Source: Actinophytocola sp049647105
Lineage (GTDB): Bacteria > Actinomycetota > Actinomycetes > Mycobacteriales > Pseudonocardiaceae
Length of the DNA stretch: 64,000 nt
Assembly: GCF_049647105.1 (NCBI RefSeq)
Contig: NZ_JBARWZ010000294.1
Coordinates: forward strand, 24,450-88,449
Reading direction: 5' to 3'
Position numbers and translations under genes: made by a program. Position 1 is the first letter of the stretch. The number at the start of each line of letters is the position of its first letter. The notes under the pieces are model-generated. The model was given only the letters and a program-made list of their open reading frames with translations, was not told the origin of the DNA and ran no database searches. Positions 1 to 8,893 of the stretch are shown piece by piece.

Positions 1-2847
1 CCACTTCTCGTTGCCGTTGCTGAGGAACTTCTGCACCGTGGGGCGGCCGGCAGTGTCGTAGACGTACTCGGTCATGTTCGGCACGACGTTGTCGGTCGGG
101 AACCACAGCTCGGTGTCCACGGCGGCAGTGTTGTAGTACGGACGTGAGGTCTTGGACACCCGGCCCTGCGAGTCGTAACGGGTGTCGGTCAGCAACCGGC
201 CACCGCCCGGCGCCTGCGTTTGCAGCTGCCGTGGCCGGAGCTGGCCGTCGTAGACCTCGTTGGACGTGATGTAGGAGTTGCCGCTCGGGCCCAGTTTTCT
301 GGTGGTGACGACGATGGGCCCGTTCTTGCGTATCAGGTAGGCGAACTTGTAGTTACCGTTGGCGTTCTGCGCGCGTGGCCGGTTGGGCTGCCACACCTCG
401 GTGGAGCGGCCGAGCGCGTCGTAGGCGACCTCGGTCACGCTGTCGTTCTCGTCGACGATCTTCGTCGGCTGGCCACGCCACTTCTCATAGGCGGTCGTGG
501 TGGTGAACCCCGCGGTGCCGTCGGTCGGGCCGGGGGTGGTGGTGGCGACCTGGGTGACCGGCCCGGCCACCGCTGGGGTGTAGGTGGTCGTGGTGGTGTT
601 GCCAAGCGCGTCGGTCGCGGTCAGGACGCGGCCGCGAGCGTCGTAGGTGGACTTCGCGGTCAGCACGTATACCGGGCCGGTGGCGGGACGGTCGGAGGCG
701 ACGCGGACCTCGGTCGCGTTGCCGTCCAGAGACGGCGGGAGCTCCTCGGTCTGGCCGTCGTAGTAGGTGAGGGTGTCGCTGATCGCGTCCTGTGGGAACA
801 CCGGCGCCTGCCCGCAGCGGACGGAGACGGTTTCCACGCGGGACGGGAAGTCGATGAGCCAGCGGGTCTCGTTGGGCCGGTAGGTGGTGGTCGTGCACAG
901 GTCGTCGGTGTCGGTGCTGGTGTCACCGAGGTCACTGGTGGACGTCGGCAGGCCCCACCTGTCGTCGTAGGTGGTGTCGGTCTGGGTCACCCGCTCGCCG
1001 CTGGCGCCGACCGCGGTGTACTCCCGTTCGGTCTTGGCGCGGACGATGTAAGCGTTCAGGCTGCCCCGGGTCGCGGTCGGGCCATGCCAGACCGGGTGGG
1101 TGATCGTCTTGCTGATGCGCCGCGGATCAGTCGCGTTGGACGCGGCCTCGCGTTCGAACATGGCAGTCTCGAACGAGAACCCCTGCAGCCATTCGAAGTC
1201 GTCGCGCTCAACGCCCTCGCTGTCGGTGACTTTGTCGGTCCGGGTGCCGGACGGTTGCTTGTCGCCGTACATGCCGCGGTAGAAGCGTTGCTCGGACATC
1301 GTGCGCGGGCCGTCGTCGGTGGTGCCGTGCCGGACGCGGACACGGGAGTAGCCGCGGAACTCGTTCCACGTCTTCTTGTCCTCTTTGACGAACTCGGAGG
1401 TGTCCCAGTGCCAGGCTGCGTCACCGAGGTACTCGTAGCTCGTCTCGTCGGCCAGCGTGCCCGCCACCCCGTCGTGTGTGGACACGGCCTCGACCACGTA
1501 CTTGTGGAAGTAGTCGGTGCGTTCCGGCGCGAACGGCGGTGTCCACTTCGACGGGAAGCACCGCAGGGTGTTGGTGTGCGCGTGCTCCGGCATCCGGGTG
1601 CCGAACACGCAGTCCGGTTCGGCGTAGCGGATGGAGGTGATGCCACCGGTCTCGGACACGATCGCGTTCATGCGGAACCGCACGAGCGGGGCGTACCCGT
1701 CGACGCCGTGGACCCGGTTCTCCTTGCGGACCCCGTCGAAACTGACCTCGGGCAGCGTGATCGTCGGTGCGGCGGTCGGGCCGGTGTGGCCGGTGTGTTT
1801 GATGCTCTTCAGCCACAGCGCCGGTTTCTCCCCCGTCGCCGGGTCGGGCAGTTCGTGGCTCAACACCCAACTGTCCACCGGCTTGTACTGGCCGTCCGCG
1901 AGGGACTTGGTGGTGACCGTGGTGAGTTTCTTGGTGGTCCAGAACGACGGCGAGAACTTGTCCGCGCAGGTGGTGCCGTCGCATTTGAGGTTCAGCGGGA
2001 CGTCAGGCTGGTTCGCGGGCAACGCGCAGTTGGAGTTCTTGACGCACCGGTCGGCGACGGTGAACTCGACCCGGCCGGAAGCGGTGCTGTTGCCGGTGTG
2101 CATGCCGTAGTCGATGTGGTCGAGCCACCCACCGCGGGTGTAGGAGCTGACGGCGGTGTTCTTGTTGCGGCCGTAAGAGTTGGTCTCAGTGGCGTAGAAG
2201 TACTGGATCATGTTGCCGTGCCGGTCGACGACCTTGTCGAGGTTCCACCGGTACCCCTGGGTGCACCACGACTCGGCGAACGTCGCCTTGTGGCACGGCT
2301 CGTCGGCGTCGTCGCCGAACACCGGGACCGTCCAGGTCGACTTCGCGGCCACGCTGGTACCGAAGAAGTACTGGGTGCCGTCGACGGTCGTGATCTTCCA
2401 CGCCTCATTGTTGTCGTCGCCGTTGCCGGCGGCGGTGATCCGCTCGATCCGGGAGCCGTCGTCGTCCTTGGCCTTCCACACCTCGTTGCCAGGTTCGCTG
2501 TCGTCGTCGCGGATCAGCTGGGAGCCGGAACCGTTGAGCGACAGGGTGGCGTTGTCGCTGTGCCAGCACAGGTCCGCAGGCTTCTCCCCGGTGCCGTCGA
2601 TGTCGTCAGCACAGCTGCGGTACCCGCGTTCGACGAACCCCGGCCACAGGTTCCAGCCGTCCCCGATCCAGGACGCCTGGTTGTTCGTCGCGCTGGTCAG
2701 CCCGTCGACCGCGCCGGAGGAGTACGACAGTGCGAGGTTGGGGTTGAGCCCACCCGGCGCCGAGGGCACCGGCAACGGGTAGGTCCAGGAGAAGCCACCG
2801 GTCTGCCCGGACACCTGGGTGCAGCAGCAGCCGCTCGGTACGACCAC
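1..2847 (-). CDS. RHS/YD-repeat protein, C-terminus outside window, 5' end atypical
   Basis: Reverse-strand frame open from base 2913 to base 1, so the C-terminal part (and any toxin tip) lies beyond the window. YD-type repeats are plain near the left edge: EYVYDTAGRPTVQ, EVAYDALGRSTEVW, DTRYDSQGRVSK, STYDARGRVLTATD. The N-terminal half has the SpvB/RHS-shell opening FSWTYPLPVPSAPGG and NNQASWIGDGWNLWPGF seen in large secreted actinobacterial RHS proteins. Such proteins form a hollow shell that encloses a C-terminal effector (family knowledge). Oddity: relatives carry a signal peptide and a few hundred residues before this motif. Here an in-frame TAG lies at 2914-2916 and the only early start is GTG at 2847, with no visible ribosome site or leader. 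The gene is probably 5'-truncated or a remnant. Bases 2848-3052 show no gene I recognise. Confidence 0.75.
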   Translation of the reverse strand, partial: MVVPSGCCCTQVSGQTGGFSWTYPLPVPSAPGGLNPNLALSYSSGAVDGLTSATNNQASWIGDGWNLWPGFVERGYRSCADDIDGTGEKPADLCWHSDNATLSLNGSGSQLIRDDDSEPGNEVWKAKDDDGSRIERITAAGNGDDNNEAWKITTVDGTQYFFGTSVAAKSTWTVPVFGDDADEPCHKATFAESWCTQGYRWNLDKVVDRHGNMIQYFYATETNSYGRNKNTAVSSYTRGGWLDHIDYGMHTGNSTASGRVEFTVADRCVKNSNCALPANQPDVPLNLKCDGTTCADKFSPSFWTTKKLTTVTTKSLADGQYKPVDSWVLSHELPDPATGEKPALWLKSIKHTGHTGPTAAPTITLPEVSFDGVRKENRVHGVDGYAPLVRFRMNAIVSETGGITSIRYAEPDCVFGTRMPEHAHTNTLRCFPSKWTPPFAPERTDYFHKYVVEAVSTHDGVAGTLADETSYEYLGDAAWHWDTSEFVKEDKKTWNEFRGYSRVRVRHGTTDDGPRTMSEQRFYRGMYGDKQPSGTRTDKVTDSEGVERDDFEWLQGFSFETAMFEREAASNATDPRRISKTITHPVWHGPTATRGSLNAYIVRAKTEREYTAVGASGERVTQTDTTYDDRWGLPTSTSDLGDTSTDTDDLCTTTTYRPNETRWLIDFPSRVETVSVRCGQAPVFPQDAISDTLTYYDGQTEELPPSLDGNATEVRVASDRPATGPVYVLTAKSTYDARGRVLTATDALGNTTTTTYTPAVAGPVTQVATTTPGPTDGTAGFTTTTAYEKWRGQPTKIVDENDSVTEVAYDALGRSTEVWQPNRPRAQNANGNYKFAYLIRKNGPIVVTTRKLGPSGNSYITSNEVYDGQLRPRQLQTQAPGGGRLLTDTRYDSQGRVSKTSRPYYNTAAVDTELWFPTDNVVPNMTEYVYDTAGRPTVQKFLSNGNEKW

Positions 2848-3052
2848 GATGCGTCGGTTGGTGGGCCGGGCAGCGCGCCGCCGAGGCCGGAACTTCGCTG
2901 GCCTGGCGGCGCACTACGACGTGGCCTGGACAGGTTAGGTCAGCGGTATCGAGTGGGTCCTGACTCCCGCTGGTCATAGCCCGTGAGCACGATCTTGACC
3001 TGCGGATAGACAGTTCGGTCGTGTCAGGTGAAGGTGGTCAGCGGAACACGCC

Positions 3053-3499
3053 TCACACCCCCGTCGTGGAGCCGGGACGGACGATCATCAGTACCGTGAC
3101 CGTCGCCCACAGCAGGTTGAAGACCCCCGTGTGCATGGCCAGCCGCGTGCGGGTCGCGACCGGGCCGTCGGTCGCGGCCAGCAGCTTCTCCTGACCCGGC
3201 AGCACCAGGAACACGAGCACCGCGGCCGCCGCCGCGGTCAGCACGATCGACGTGATCAGCCACGCGTCGCGCAGGACACCGAGTGCGCTCGCGGTGGCGA
3301 GCCCGAACAGCGGGACCGCGATGCCGAGCGCCGCGTAGACCCGGCAGATCCGGTGCAGCACCACCAGATTCGTCGTCTGTTCCCGGCGTACGGCAGGCGG
3401 GAACATGCTCGCCGCGACGGTCACCGGGCCGACGGCGATGATCGCCGCGAGAACGTGCAGGGACAGCAGGACCTTGGTCACGAAAACGACGGTAGCCAC
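3053..3499 (-). CDS. Small integral membrane protein (DUF2269-like)
   Basis: A 148-residue protein made almost wholly of four hydrophobic helices (about residues 5-30, 55-75, 80-100 and 120-142) with short polar loops. Length and helix layout resemble the DUF2269 predicted membrane proteins; their function is unknown. It starts at GTG 3499, diverging from the GlxA-type regulator over a 72-base gap, so the two may share a control region. The ribosome site is weak, and an in-frame GTG six codons downstream is an alternative start. The family call rests on general resemblance and is tentative; membrane location is secure. Confidence 0.7.
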   Translation of the reverse strand: MATVVFVTKVLLSLHVLAAIIAVGPVTVAASMFPPAVRREQTTNLVVLHRICRVYAALGIAVPLFGLATASALGVLRDAWLITSIVLTAAAAAVLVFLVLPGQEKLLAATDGPVATRTRLAMHTGVFNLLWATVTVLMIVRPGSTTGV

Positions 3500-3571
3500 G
3501 GCGGACCGCGCCGGGAATCGGCAAGAATGACAACCACCAACGGATTCTCGCCATGACTACTCGGGAGACCC

Positions 3572-4516
3572 ATGCACACCGTGGCCGTGCTCGCGCTCGA
3601 CGACGTGATCACCTTCGACCTTGCCACGCCCGTGCAGGCCTTCGGGTTCGCCCGCCTGCCCGACGGGAGCCCCGCCTACCGGGTGCTGGTCTGCGGCATG
3701 GGCACGGTCAGGACCGACGTGTTCAGCCTCAGTCCGGACTGGGGCCTCGACGCGCTGGGCCGCGCGGACACGATCGTCGTGCCGGGCCGTGTCGAGCCGG
3801 ACGCGCGGGTGCCCGCCGAGATCCTCGACGCGCTCAGGACCGCGGCGGCGAAGGGCACCCGCATCGCGTCGATCTGCGTCGGCGCGTTCGTGCTCGCCGC
3901 GACCGGCCTGCTCGACGGCCTGCGTGCCACCACCCACTGGCTCGGCGCGACGGACCTCGCGGACCTGCACCCGGCGATCGACGTCGACCCGAACGTCCTC
4001 TACGTCGACAACGGCCAGTTCCTGACGTCGGCGGGCGCGGCCGCCGGGCTGGACCTGTGCCTGCACATGATCCGCCGCGACCACGGCTCCGCCGTCGCCG
4101 CCGACGCGGCACGCCTGTCGGTCATGCCGCTCGAACGGGAGGGCGGGCAGGCGCAGTTCATCGTCCACGACCAGCCGCCGGTGCCGAGGGGTGCGGCGCT
4201 GGAGCCGGTGCTGACCTGGCTGGACGCCAACGCGGGCCGCGACCTGACGCTCGCCGCCATCGCGGCGCACGCCGGTATGAGCACCCGCACCCTCAACCGC
4301 CGCTTCCGCGAACAGACCGGCACGACGCCGCTCCAGTGGCTGCACAGGGCGCGGGTCCGGCGGGCCCAGTACCTGCTGGAGCACACCACCCACCCGGTCG
4401 ACCGGATCGCGGGCGAGGTCGGCTTCGGCTCCCCCACGGCGTTCCGCGAACGCTTCCGCCGCGTGGTCGGCACCAGCCCGCACGCCTACCGCGCCGCGTT
4501 CACAACGAACGGCTGA
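3572..4516 (+). CDS. GlxA-type AraC-family transcriptional regulator (DJ-1/PfpI + HTH)
   Basis: 314 residues in two parts. Residues 1-170 form a DJ-1/PfpI class I amidotransferase-like domain with the nucleophile-elbow motif IASICVGAFVLAATGLL, whose Cys is in the usual position. Residues 215-314 form the AraC double helix-turn-helix, including the motif LAAIAAHAGMSTRTLNRRF and a second HTH around AGEVGFGSPTAFRERFRR. Proteins of this design are cytoplasmic regulators, often of amine or amino-acid catabolism or neighbouring genes. The start at 3572 has a GGGAGA site just upstream. The downstream neighbour is rocD after 85 bases, so control of ornithine catabolism is possible but unproven; the divergent membrane gene is another candidate target. 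Confidence 0.9.
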   Translation: MHTVAVLALDDVITFDLATPVQAFGFARLPDGSPAYRVLVCGMGTVRTDVFSLSPDWGLDALGRADTIVVPGRVEPDARVPAEILDALRTAAAKGTRIASICVGAFVLAATGLLDGLRATTHWLGATDLADLHPAIDVDPNVLYVDNGQFLTSAGAAAGLDLCLHMIRRDHGSAVAADAARLSVMPLEREGGQAQFIVHDQPPVPRGAALEPVLTWLDANAGRDLTLAAIAAHAGMSTRTLNRRFREQTGTTPLQWLHRARVRRAQYLLEHTTHPVDRIAGEVGFGSPTAFRERFRRVVGTSPHAYRAAFTTNG

Positions 4517-4601
4517 CGTTTGACCCATGCACGCAACGAAGCGGCGCTGAACGCAACAGTCTGCGGATGAAACAATCGCAGAATCGACTTAACCTGTTCA
4601 T

Positions 4602-5807
4602 ATGTCGATGACTGCTGCCGATTTCATCGCGCTCGACGAACAGTGGAGCACGCACAACTACCACCCGCTGCCTGTGGTGATCGCCGAGGCGGAGGGCGCG
4701 TGGGTCACCGACGTGCACGGCAAGAGATACCTGGACTTCCTCGCGGGTTACTCGGCGTTGAACTTCGGTCACCGCCATCCCGGCCTGGTGGCCGCCGCGG
4801 TCGAGCAGCTCGGCCGGGTCACGCTGACCAGCCGGGCCTTCCACCACGACCAGCTCGGCCTGTTCTGCCAGGAGCTGGCGGAGCTGACCGGCACCGAGCT
4901 GGTGCTGCCGATGAACTCCGGCGCGGAGGCCGTCGAGTCGGCGCTGAAGGTCGCCCGCAAGTGGGCCTACCAGGTCAAGGGCGTGCCGGACGGCGCGGCG
5001 GAGATCATCGTCGCCGGGTCGAACTTCCACGGCCGCACCACCACGATCGTCTCCTTCTCCACCGACGACACCGCTCGCAACGACTTCGGCCCGTTCACGC
5101 CGGGGTTCGTGGTCGTCAAGTACGGCGACGCGCAGGCGCTCGAGGCGGCCATCACCCCGCGCACGGCTGCGGTGCTGATCGAGCCGGTGCAGGGCGAGGC
5201 CGGGGTGCTGATGCCCCCGTCGGGCTTCCTGCGTGAGGTGCGCCAGCTGTGCACCGACAACAACGTGCTGCTCATCGCCGACGAGATCCAGTCCGGCCTC
5301 GGCCGGACCGGGACGCTGTTCGCGTGCGAGCACGAAGGCGTCACCGCCGACCTGTACACGCTGGGCAAGGCCCTCGGCGGCGGGCTCCTTCCGGTGTCGG
5401 CGGTGGTCGGCAGGCGCGACGTGCTGGGTGTCCTCCGTCCCGGCGAGCACGGATCGACCTTCGGCGGCAACCCGCTCGCGTGCGCGGTCGGCCGGGCCGT
5501 GATCCGGCTGCTGCGCGACGACGACTTCCTGTCCCGGTCGGTGACACTGGGCACCCACCTGCACGCGCGGCTGTCCGAGCTGATCGGCCACGGCGTCGCC
5601 GACGTGCGGGGGCGGGGCCTGTGGGCGGGCATCGAGATCGCGCCCGGCGGCCGCACCGCGCGGGAGGCGAGCGAGGAGCTGATGGCCCGCGGCGTGCTGT
5701 GCAAGGAAACGCACGACACGACGCTGCGGGTGGCGCCGCCACTGATGATCTCGCAGGAGGACCTTGACCACGGCGTCGACACGATCGCCGAGGTACTGAC
5801 CCGCTGA
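4602..5807 (+). CDS. rocD: Ornithine aminotransferase
   Basis: 401 residues, the normal length for ornithine-oxo-acid transaminase, a cytoplasmic PLP enzyme that converts ornithine and 2-oxoglutarate to glutamate-5-semialdehyde and glutamate. Class III aminotransferase motifs are complete: LNFGHRHPGLVAAA, the cofactor-binding MNSGAEAVESALKVARKW, LLIADEIQSGLGRTG with the PLP aspartate, and YTLGKALGGG with Lys256 forming the Schiff base. The start ATG at 4602 has no Shine-Dalgarno sequence; a -10-like TTAACC about 10 bases upstream would be compatible with a leaderless message. No argI, rocF or proline dehydrogenase gene is adjacent. A hairpin terminator follows directly. Confidence 0.93.
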   Translation: MSMTAADFIALDEQWSTHNYHPLPVVIAEAEGAWVTDVHGKRYLDFLAGYSALNFGHRHPGLVAAAVEQLGRVTLTSRAFHHDQLGLFCQELAELTGTELVLPMNSGAEAVESALKVARKWAYQVKGVPDGAAEIIVAGSNFHGRTTTIVSFSTDDTARNDFGPFTPGFVVVKYGDAQALEAAITPRTAAVLIEPVQGEAGVLMPPSGFLREVRQLCTDNNVLLIADEIQSGLGRTGTLFACEHEGVTADLYTLGKALGGGLLPVSAVVGRRDVLGVLRPGEHGSTFGGNPLACAVGRAVIRLLRDDDFLSRSVTLGTHLHARLSELIGHGVADVRGRGLWAGIEIAPGGRTAREASEELMARGVLCKETHDTTLRVAPPLMISQEDLDHGVDTIAEVLTR

Positions 5808-5812
5808 CCCGC

Positions 5813-5850
5813 GACCGCCTGCCATCGCGAACGCGCGTCGGCAGGCGGTC
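5813..5850 (+). terminator. Hairpin terminator after rocD
   Basis: Perfect 11-base inverted repeat GACCGCCTGCC / GGCAGGCGGTC (5813-5823 and 5840-5850) five bases after the rocD stop, with a 16-base loop and no U-run, as is usual for actinobacterial terminators. Confidence 0.75.
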
Positions 5851-5894
5851 GGCCACGCACGCATCCTCGACGCCCGATACCGCCATGAGTCTGT

Positions 5895-5923
5895 TTACAG
5901 GCGGCGGCCTGCCGGTCTACTCT
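5895..5923 (+). promoter_or_regulatory. Probable promoter of the alpha-amylase gene
   Basis: TTACAG (5895-5900), 17-base spacer, TACTCT (5918-5923), a fair sigma-70/HrdB-type match. The predicted start of transcription falls inside the operator that follows, which fits repression by occlusion. Confidence 0.5.
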
Positions 5924-5940
5924 GCAAGAACTTTCAGCAG
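5922..5940. promoter_or_regulatory. Putative MalR/LacI-type operator, amylase promoter
   Basis: CTGCAAGAACTTTCAGCAG. It shares TGCA-N4-CTTTCAGCA with identical spacing with the site upstream of the alpha-glucosidase gene (10418-10438). It lies directly after the -10 box. The likely ligand is the LacI-family protein encoded at 7849-8892; a second partial palindrome, TTTGCGCAA, adjoins it. Confidence 0.6.
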
Positions 5941-6027
5941 TTTGCGCAATGTCTCCCGGCGAGCGGGTGAGAGCGGTGAACCGCCCGCTCGCCGGGTCCA
6001 TGACCGGCTCGACGAGGAGACCCGAAA

Positions 6028-7752
6028 ATGGAACGACGACCGCTCCTGCGCTCGGCCGCTTTGTCGGCCGTTGCGGTCCTGTGCGCGACCGGCCTCGCCA
6101 CTTCCACGGCCCAGACGGCGGTGGCGGACACCGGAGTCCCCAATGGTGACGTGATCGCGAACCTGTGGTCATGGAACTGGGACTCCGTGGCCGCGGAGTG
6201 CACCAACAATCTCGACCCCGCCGGGTACGGCGCGGTGTGGGTCGCCCCTCCCGCCGAGTCGCTCAAGCACCCGAGCGGCGTGTGGTGGGACGTCTACCAG
6301 CCCATCTCCTACAAGCTGAACAGCCGGTTCGGCACCCAGGCCGAGTTCGCGTCGATGATCAGCACCTGCCACGCGGCGGGCATCAAGGTCTACACGGACG
6401 CGGTCGTCAACCACACGGCCGCGCAGACCGGCACCGGCTACGACGGCACGGTGCTCGGCGACAAGTACGACCCGCCGATGTACGACCGTGGCGAGTACAA
6501 CGTGGATGTCTGCGACCACGACATCGCCAACTGGGGCGATGTGTGGGAGGTGCAGCACTGCGAGCTGCTCGACCTGCCGGACCTCGACACGAGCGACGCC
6601 GGGGTGCGCGGCAAGCTCGCCGGCTACCTGAACTCCCAGCTGGCGCTGGGCGTCGACGGCTTCCGCGTCGACGCGGCGAAGCACATCCCCGCCTCGGAAC
6701 TGGCCGATGTGGTGGCACGGCTGAACAACACGACCTCCGGCACGCGCCCGTACGTGTTCCACGAGGTGTTCCCCGGCGAGCCACCGTCGCCCGGTGACTA
6801 CTTCGGCAGCGGCGACGTGCTCGACTTCACCTTCGGCGACAAGCTGAAGTCCGCGTTCCAGGGCGACATCGCGTCGCTGTCGTCGTTCGGGAACGGCCTG
6901 TTGCCGGCGGCCAACTCGGTGTCGTTCGTGACCAACCACGACACCGAGCGCGCAGGCAGGCACCTGACGTACAAGGACGGCGCGGCCGCGGTGCTCGCGA
7001 ACGTGTTCCAGCTGGCGTACAAGCACACGACGCCGACGGTGTACGCGGGCTTCGAGTTCTCCAACTCCGAGGCGGCGCCGCCGAACTCGGGTGGCTTCGT
7101 CACGGACACCAACTGCGCGAGCGGATGGCACTGCCTGAACCGCAACCAGGCGGTGACCGGCATGGTGGCGTTCCACAACGCGGTCGGCGGCGCCTCGGTC
7201 GCGAACTGGCAGTCGCCGACGTCGAACGTGATCGGCTTCGGCCGCGGCTCGGCCGGGTTCGTGGCGATCAACAACAGCGGCGGCGCGTACACGGGCACGT
7301 TCACCACGGGCCTGCCGGATGGCTCGTACTGCAACGTGATCACCGCGTGCGCGAACCAGGTGACGGTGTCCGGCGGGCAGGCGGCGGTGACCGTGCCCGC
7401 GAAGTCGGCGGTCGCGTTCCACACCGGCGGCGGCACGCAGAACCCGGACCAGGTGAGCGTGTCGTACACGGTCCAGGCCGAGACGGCGTTCGGGCAGAAC
7501 GTGTTCGTGGTGGGCAACCTCCCGCAGCTGGGTTCGTGGAACCCGGCGAACGCGGTGCCGCTGACCACGAACTCGTCGACGTACCCGCGCTGGCACGGCT
7601 CTGGCACGCTCCCGCCGAACACGGACCTCGAGTACAAGTTCGTGATCAAGCAGGACGGGCAGCCGGTGATCTGGGAGACGGGTGCGAACCGGACCTACCG
7701 CACCGGCGGCACCGGGGTGGTGACCATCGACGGCGGCACCTTCCGCCGGTGA
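6028..7752 (+). CDS. Secreted alpha-amylase (GH13) with C-terminal CBM20 starch-binding domain
   Basis: 574 residues. A signal peptide of about 34 residues (MERRPLLRSAALSAVAVL..., cleavage near TAVA-DTG) sends it out of the cell, where it hydrolyses internal alpha-1,4 bonds of starch. GH13 core with the triad visible: Asp215 in GFRVDAAKH, Glu246 in VFHEVF and Asp305 in TNHDTER. A Streptomyces-like beta-sandwich domain C follows. Residues about 474-574 form a CBM20 (VFVVGNLPQLGSWNPANA, then WHGSGTLPPNTDLEYKFV). An AGGAG site (6015-6019) supports the start. It is monocistronic: a strong hairpin follows. Control is probably by the maltose-type LacI repressor encoded convergently, through the operator at 5922-5940. 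Confidence 0.95.
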   Translation: MERRPLLRSAALSAVAVLCATGLATSTAQTAVADTGVPNGDVIANLWSWNWDSVAAECTNNLDPAGYGAVWVAPPAESLKHPSGVWWDVYQPISYKLNSRFGTQAEFASMISTCHAAGIKVYTDAVVNHTAAQTGTGYDGTVLGDKYDPPMYDRGEYNVDVCDHDIANWGDVWEVQHCELLDLPDLDTSDAGVRGKLAGYLNSQLALGVDGFRVDAAKHIPASELADVVARLNNTTSGTRPYVFHEVFPGEPPSPGDYFGSGDVLDFTFGDKLKSAFQGDIASLSSFGNGLLPAANSVSFVTNHDTERAGRHLTYKDGAAAVLANVFQLAYKHTTPTVYAGFEFSNSEAAPPNSGGFVTDTNCASGWHCLNRNQAVTGMVAFHNAVGGASVANWQSPTSNVIGFGRGSAGFVAINNSGGAYTGTFTTGLPDGSYCNVITACANQVTVSGGQAAVTVPAKSAVAFHTGGGTQNPDQVSVSYTVQAETAFGQNVFVVGNLPQLGSWNPANAVPLTTNSSTYPRWHGSGTLPPNTDLEYKFVIKQDGQPVIWETGANRTYRTGGTGVVTIDGGTFRR

Positions 7753-7762
7753 CAGACGTGGC

Positions 7763-7810
7763 CCACCTGGCGCGAATCCGCCGCGATCCGGCGGCGTTCG
7801 CGCCAGGTGG
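7763..7810. terminator. Bidirectional hairpin between amylase and lacI genes
   Basis: Long inverted repeat, CCACCTGGCGCGAA...TTCGCGCCAGGTGG, with inner CCGCCG/CGGCGG pairing. It lies in the 96-base gap between two convergent genes and can serve both. Confidence 0.85.
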
Positions 7811-7848
7811 CGTCCTGCGAGCACCTGACGGTCGAAGTCTGTTGCTGA

Positions 7849-8892
7849 TCAGCCGCGGACCCTGGCCGCCGTGGAGCCGCGAACGACCAGTTCCGGTAGG
7901 AACACGAACTCCGCGTGTGGTGCCGGTGTCCCGCCGATCTCCTCGAGCAGTGCGTTGACCGCGGCCTGGCCCATCGCCTCGACCGGCTGGCGCAACGTGG
8001 TCAGCGGCGGGTCGGCGAACACGATCAGCGGTGAGTCGTCGAACCCCACCACCGACACGTCCGATGGCACCGACAGCCCCCGTTGCCGCGCGGCGCGGAT
8101 CGCGCCGAACGCCATCAGGTCGCTGCCGCACACGATCGCCGTGCAGTCCTTGTCCAGCAGGGCGGCGGCAGCGGCCTGCCCACCCTCCACAGTGAACAGT
8201 GAGTGCTGCACGAAGGCCTCTGCCTCCTCCGCGGTGTAGGGCAGCGCGGTGCGCATGTGCTGCACGAACCCCTCGATCTTGCGCAGCACCGGCACGAACC
8301 GTCTCGGCCCGATCGCCAGGCCGATCCGTTCGTGGCCCAGTTCCACCAGGTGCGACACGGCCAGCCGCATCGCCGCGCGGTCGTCGGTCGACACGAACGG
8401 CGCGGACACCTTCTCCGTGTAGCCGTTGATCATCACGAACGGGACGCCCCGGCCCTCGAGCTTCACGTACCGGTCCATGTCGGCCGTCGAGTCGGCGTGC
8501 AGGCCGGACACGAAGATGATCCCGGTGACGCCGCGTTCGACGAGCAGTTCGGTCAGCTGGTCCTCGGTCGACCCTCCTGGCGTCTGCGTGCACAGCACCG
8601 GCGTGTACCCGCGGGACGTCAGCACCTGCTCGATCACCTGCGCCAGCGCAGGGAAGATCGGGTTCGACAGCTCCGGTGTGATCAGCCCGATCAGCCCCGC
8701 GCTGCGTTCCCGCAGCTTGGGTGGGCGTTCGTAGCCGAGGACGTCCATGGCGGCGACCACGGCCTGCCGCGTCGCCGAGGACACGCCTGCCTTGCCGTTC
8801 AGCACCCGGCTGACCGTCGCCTCACTGACACCAGCCTGGGTGGCGATGTCACTGAGGCGGGCGGTCACACCTGACGACTCTAGGCGAGCCAC
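7849..8892 (-). CDS. LacI-family repressor, probable maltose/starch regulator (MalR-like)
   Basis: 347 residues. The N-terminal LacI helix-turn-helix (SDIATQAGVSEATVSRVLNG) and hinge helix occupy residues 12-60; a periplasmic-binding-protein-like effector domain (VIGLITPELSNP-type core, VVGFDDSPLIVFADPPLTTLRQP) fills the rest. It binds DNA as a dimer and releases on binding a sugar. It lies one base downstream of the alpha-glucosidase gene on the same strand and is convergent with the amylase gene, so it is co-transcribed with one target and likely controls both. Both target promoters carry the motif TGCA-N4-CTTTCAGCA. The neighbourhood argues for maltose or maltodextrin as inducer; the specific ligand is inferred. 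Confidence 0.88.
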   Translation of the reverse strand: MARLESSGVTARLSDIATQAGVSEATVSRVLNGKAGVSSATRQAVVAAMDVLGYERPPKLRERSAGLIGLITPELSNPIFPALAQVIEQVLTSRGYTPVLCTQTPGGSTEDQLTELLVERGVTGIIFVSGLHADSTADMDRYVKLEGRGVPFVMINGYTEKVSAPFVSTDDRAAMRLAVSHLVELGHERIGLAIGPRRFVPVLRKIEGFVQHMRTALPYTAEEAEAFVQHSLFTVEGGQAAAAALLDKDCTAIVCGSDLMAFGAIRAARQRGLSVPSDVSVVGFDDSPLIVFADPPLTTLRQPVEAMGQAAVNALLEEIGGTPAPHAEFVFLPELVVRGSTAARVRG

Positions 8893-8893
8893 C

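Noticed and set aside
220..2979. Very long forward-strand open frame opposite the RHS gene
   Set aside because: Its protein is a featureless Val/Gly/Arg-rich sequence, the usual antisense shadow of a high-GC gene; the reverse strand shows clear YD repeats.
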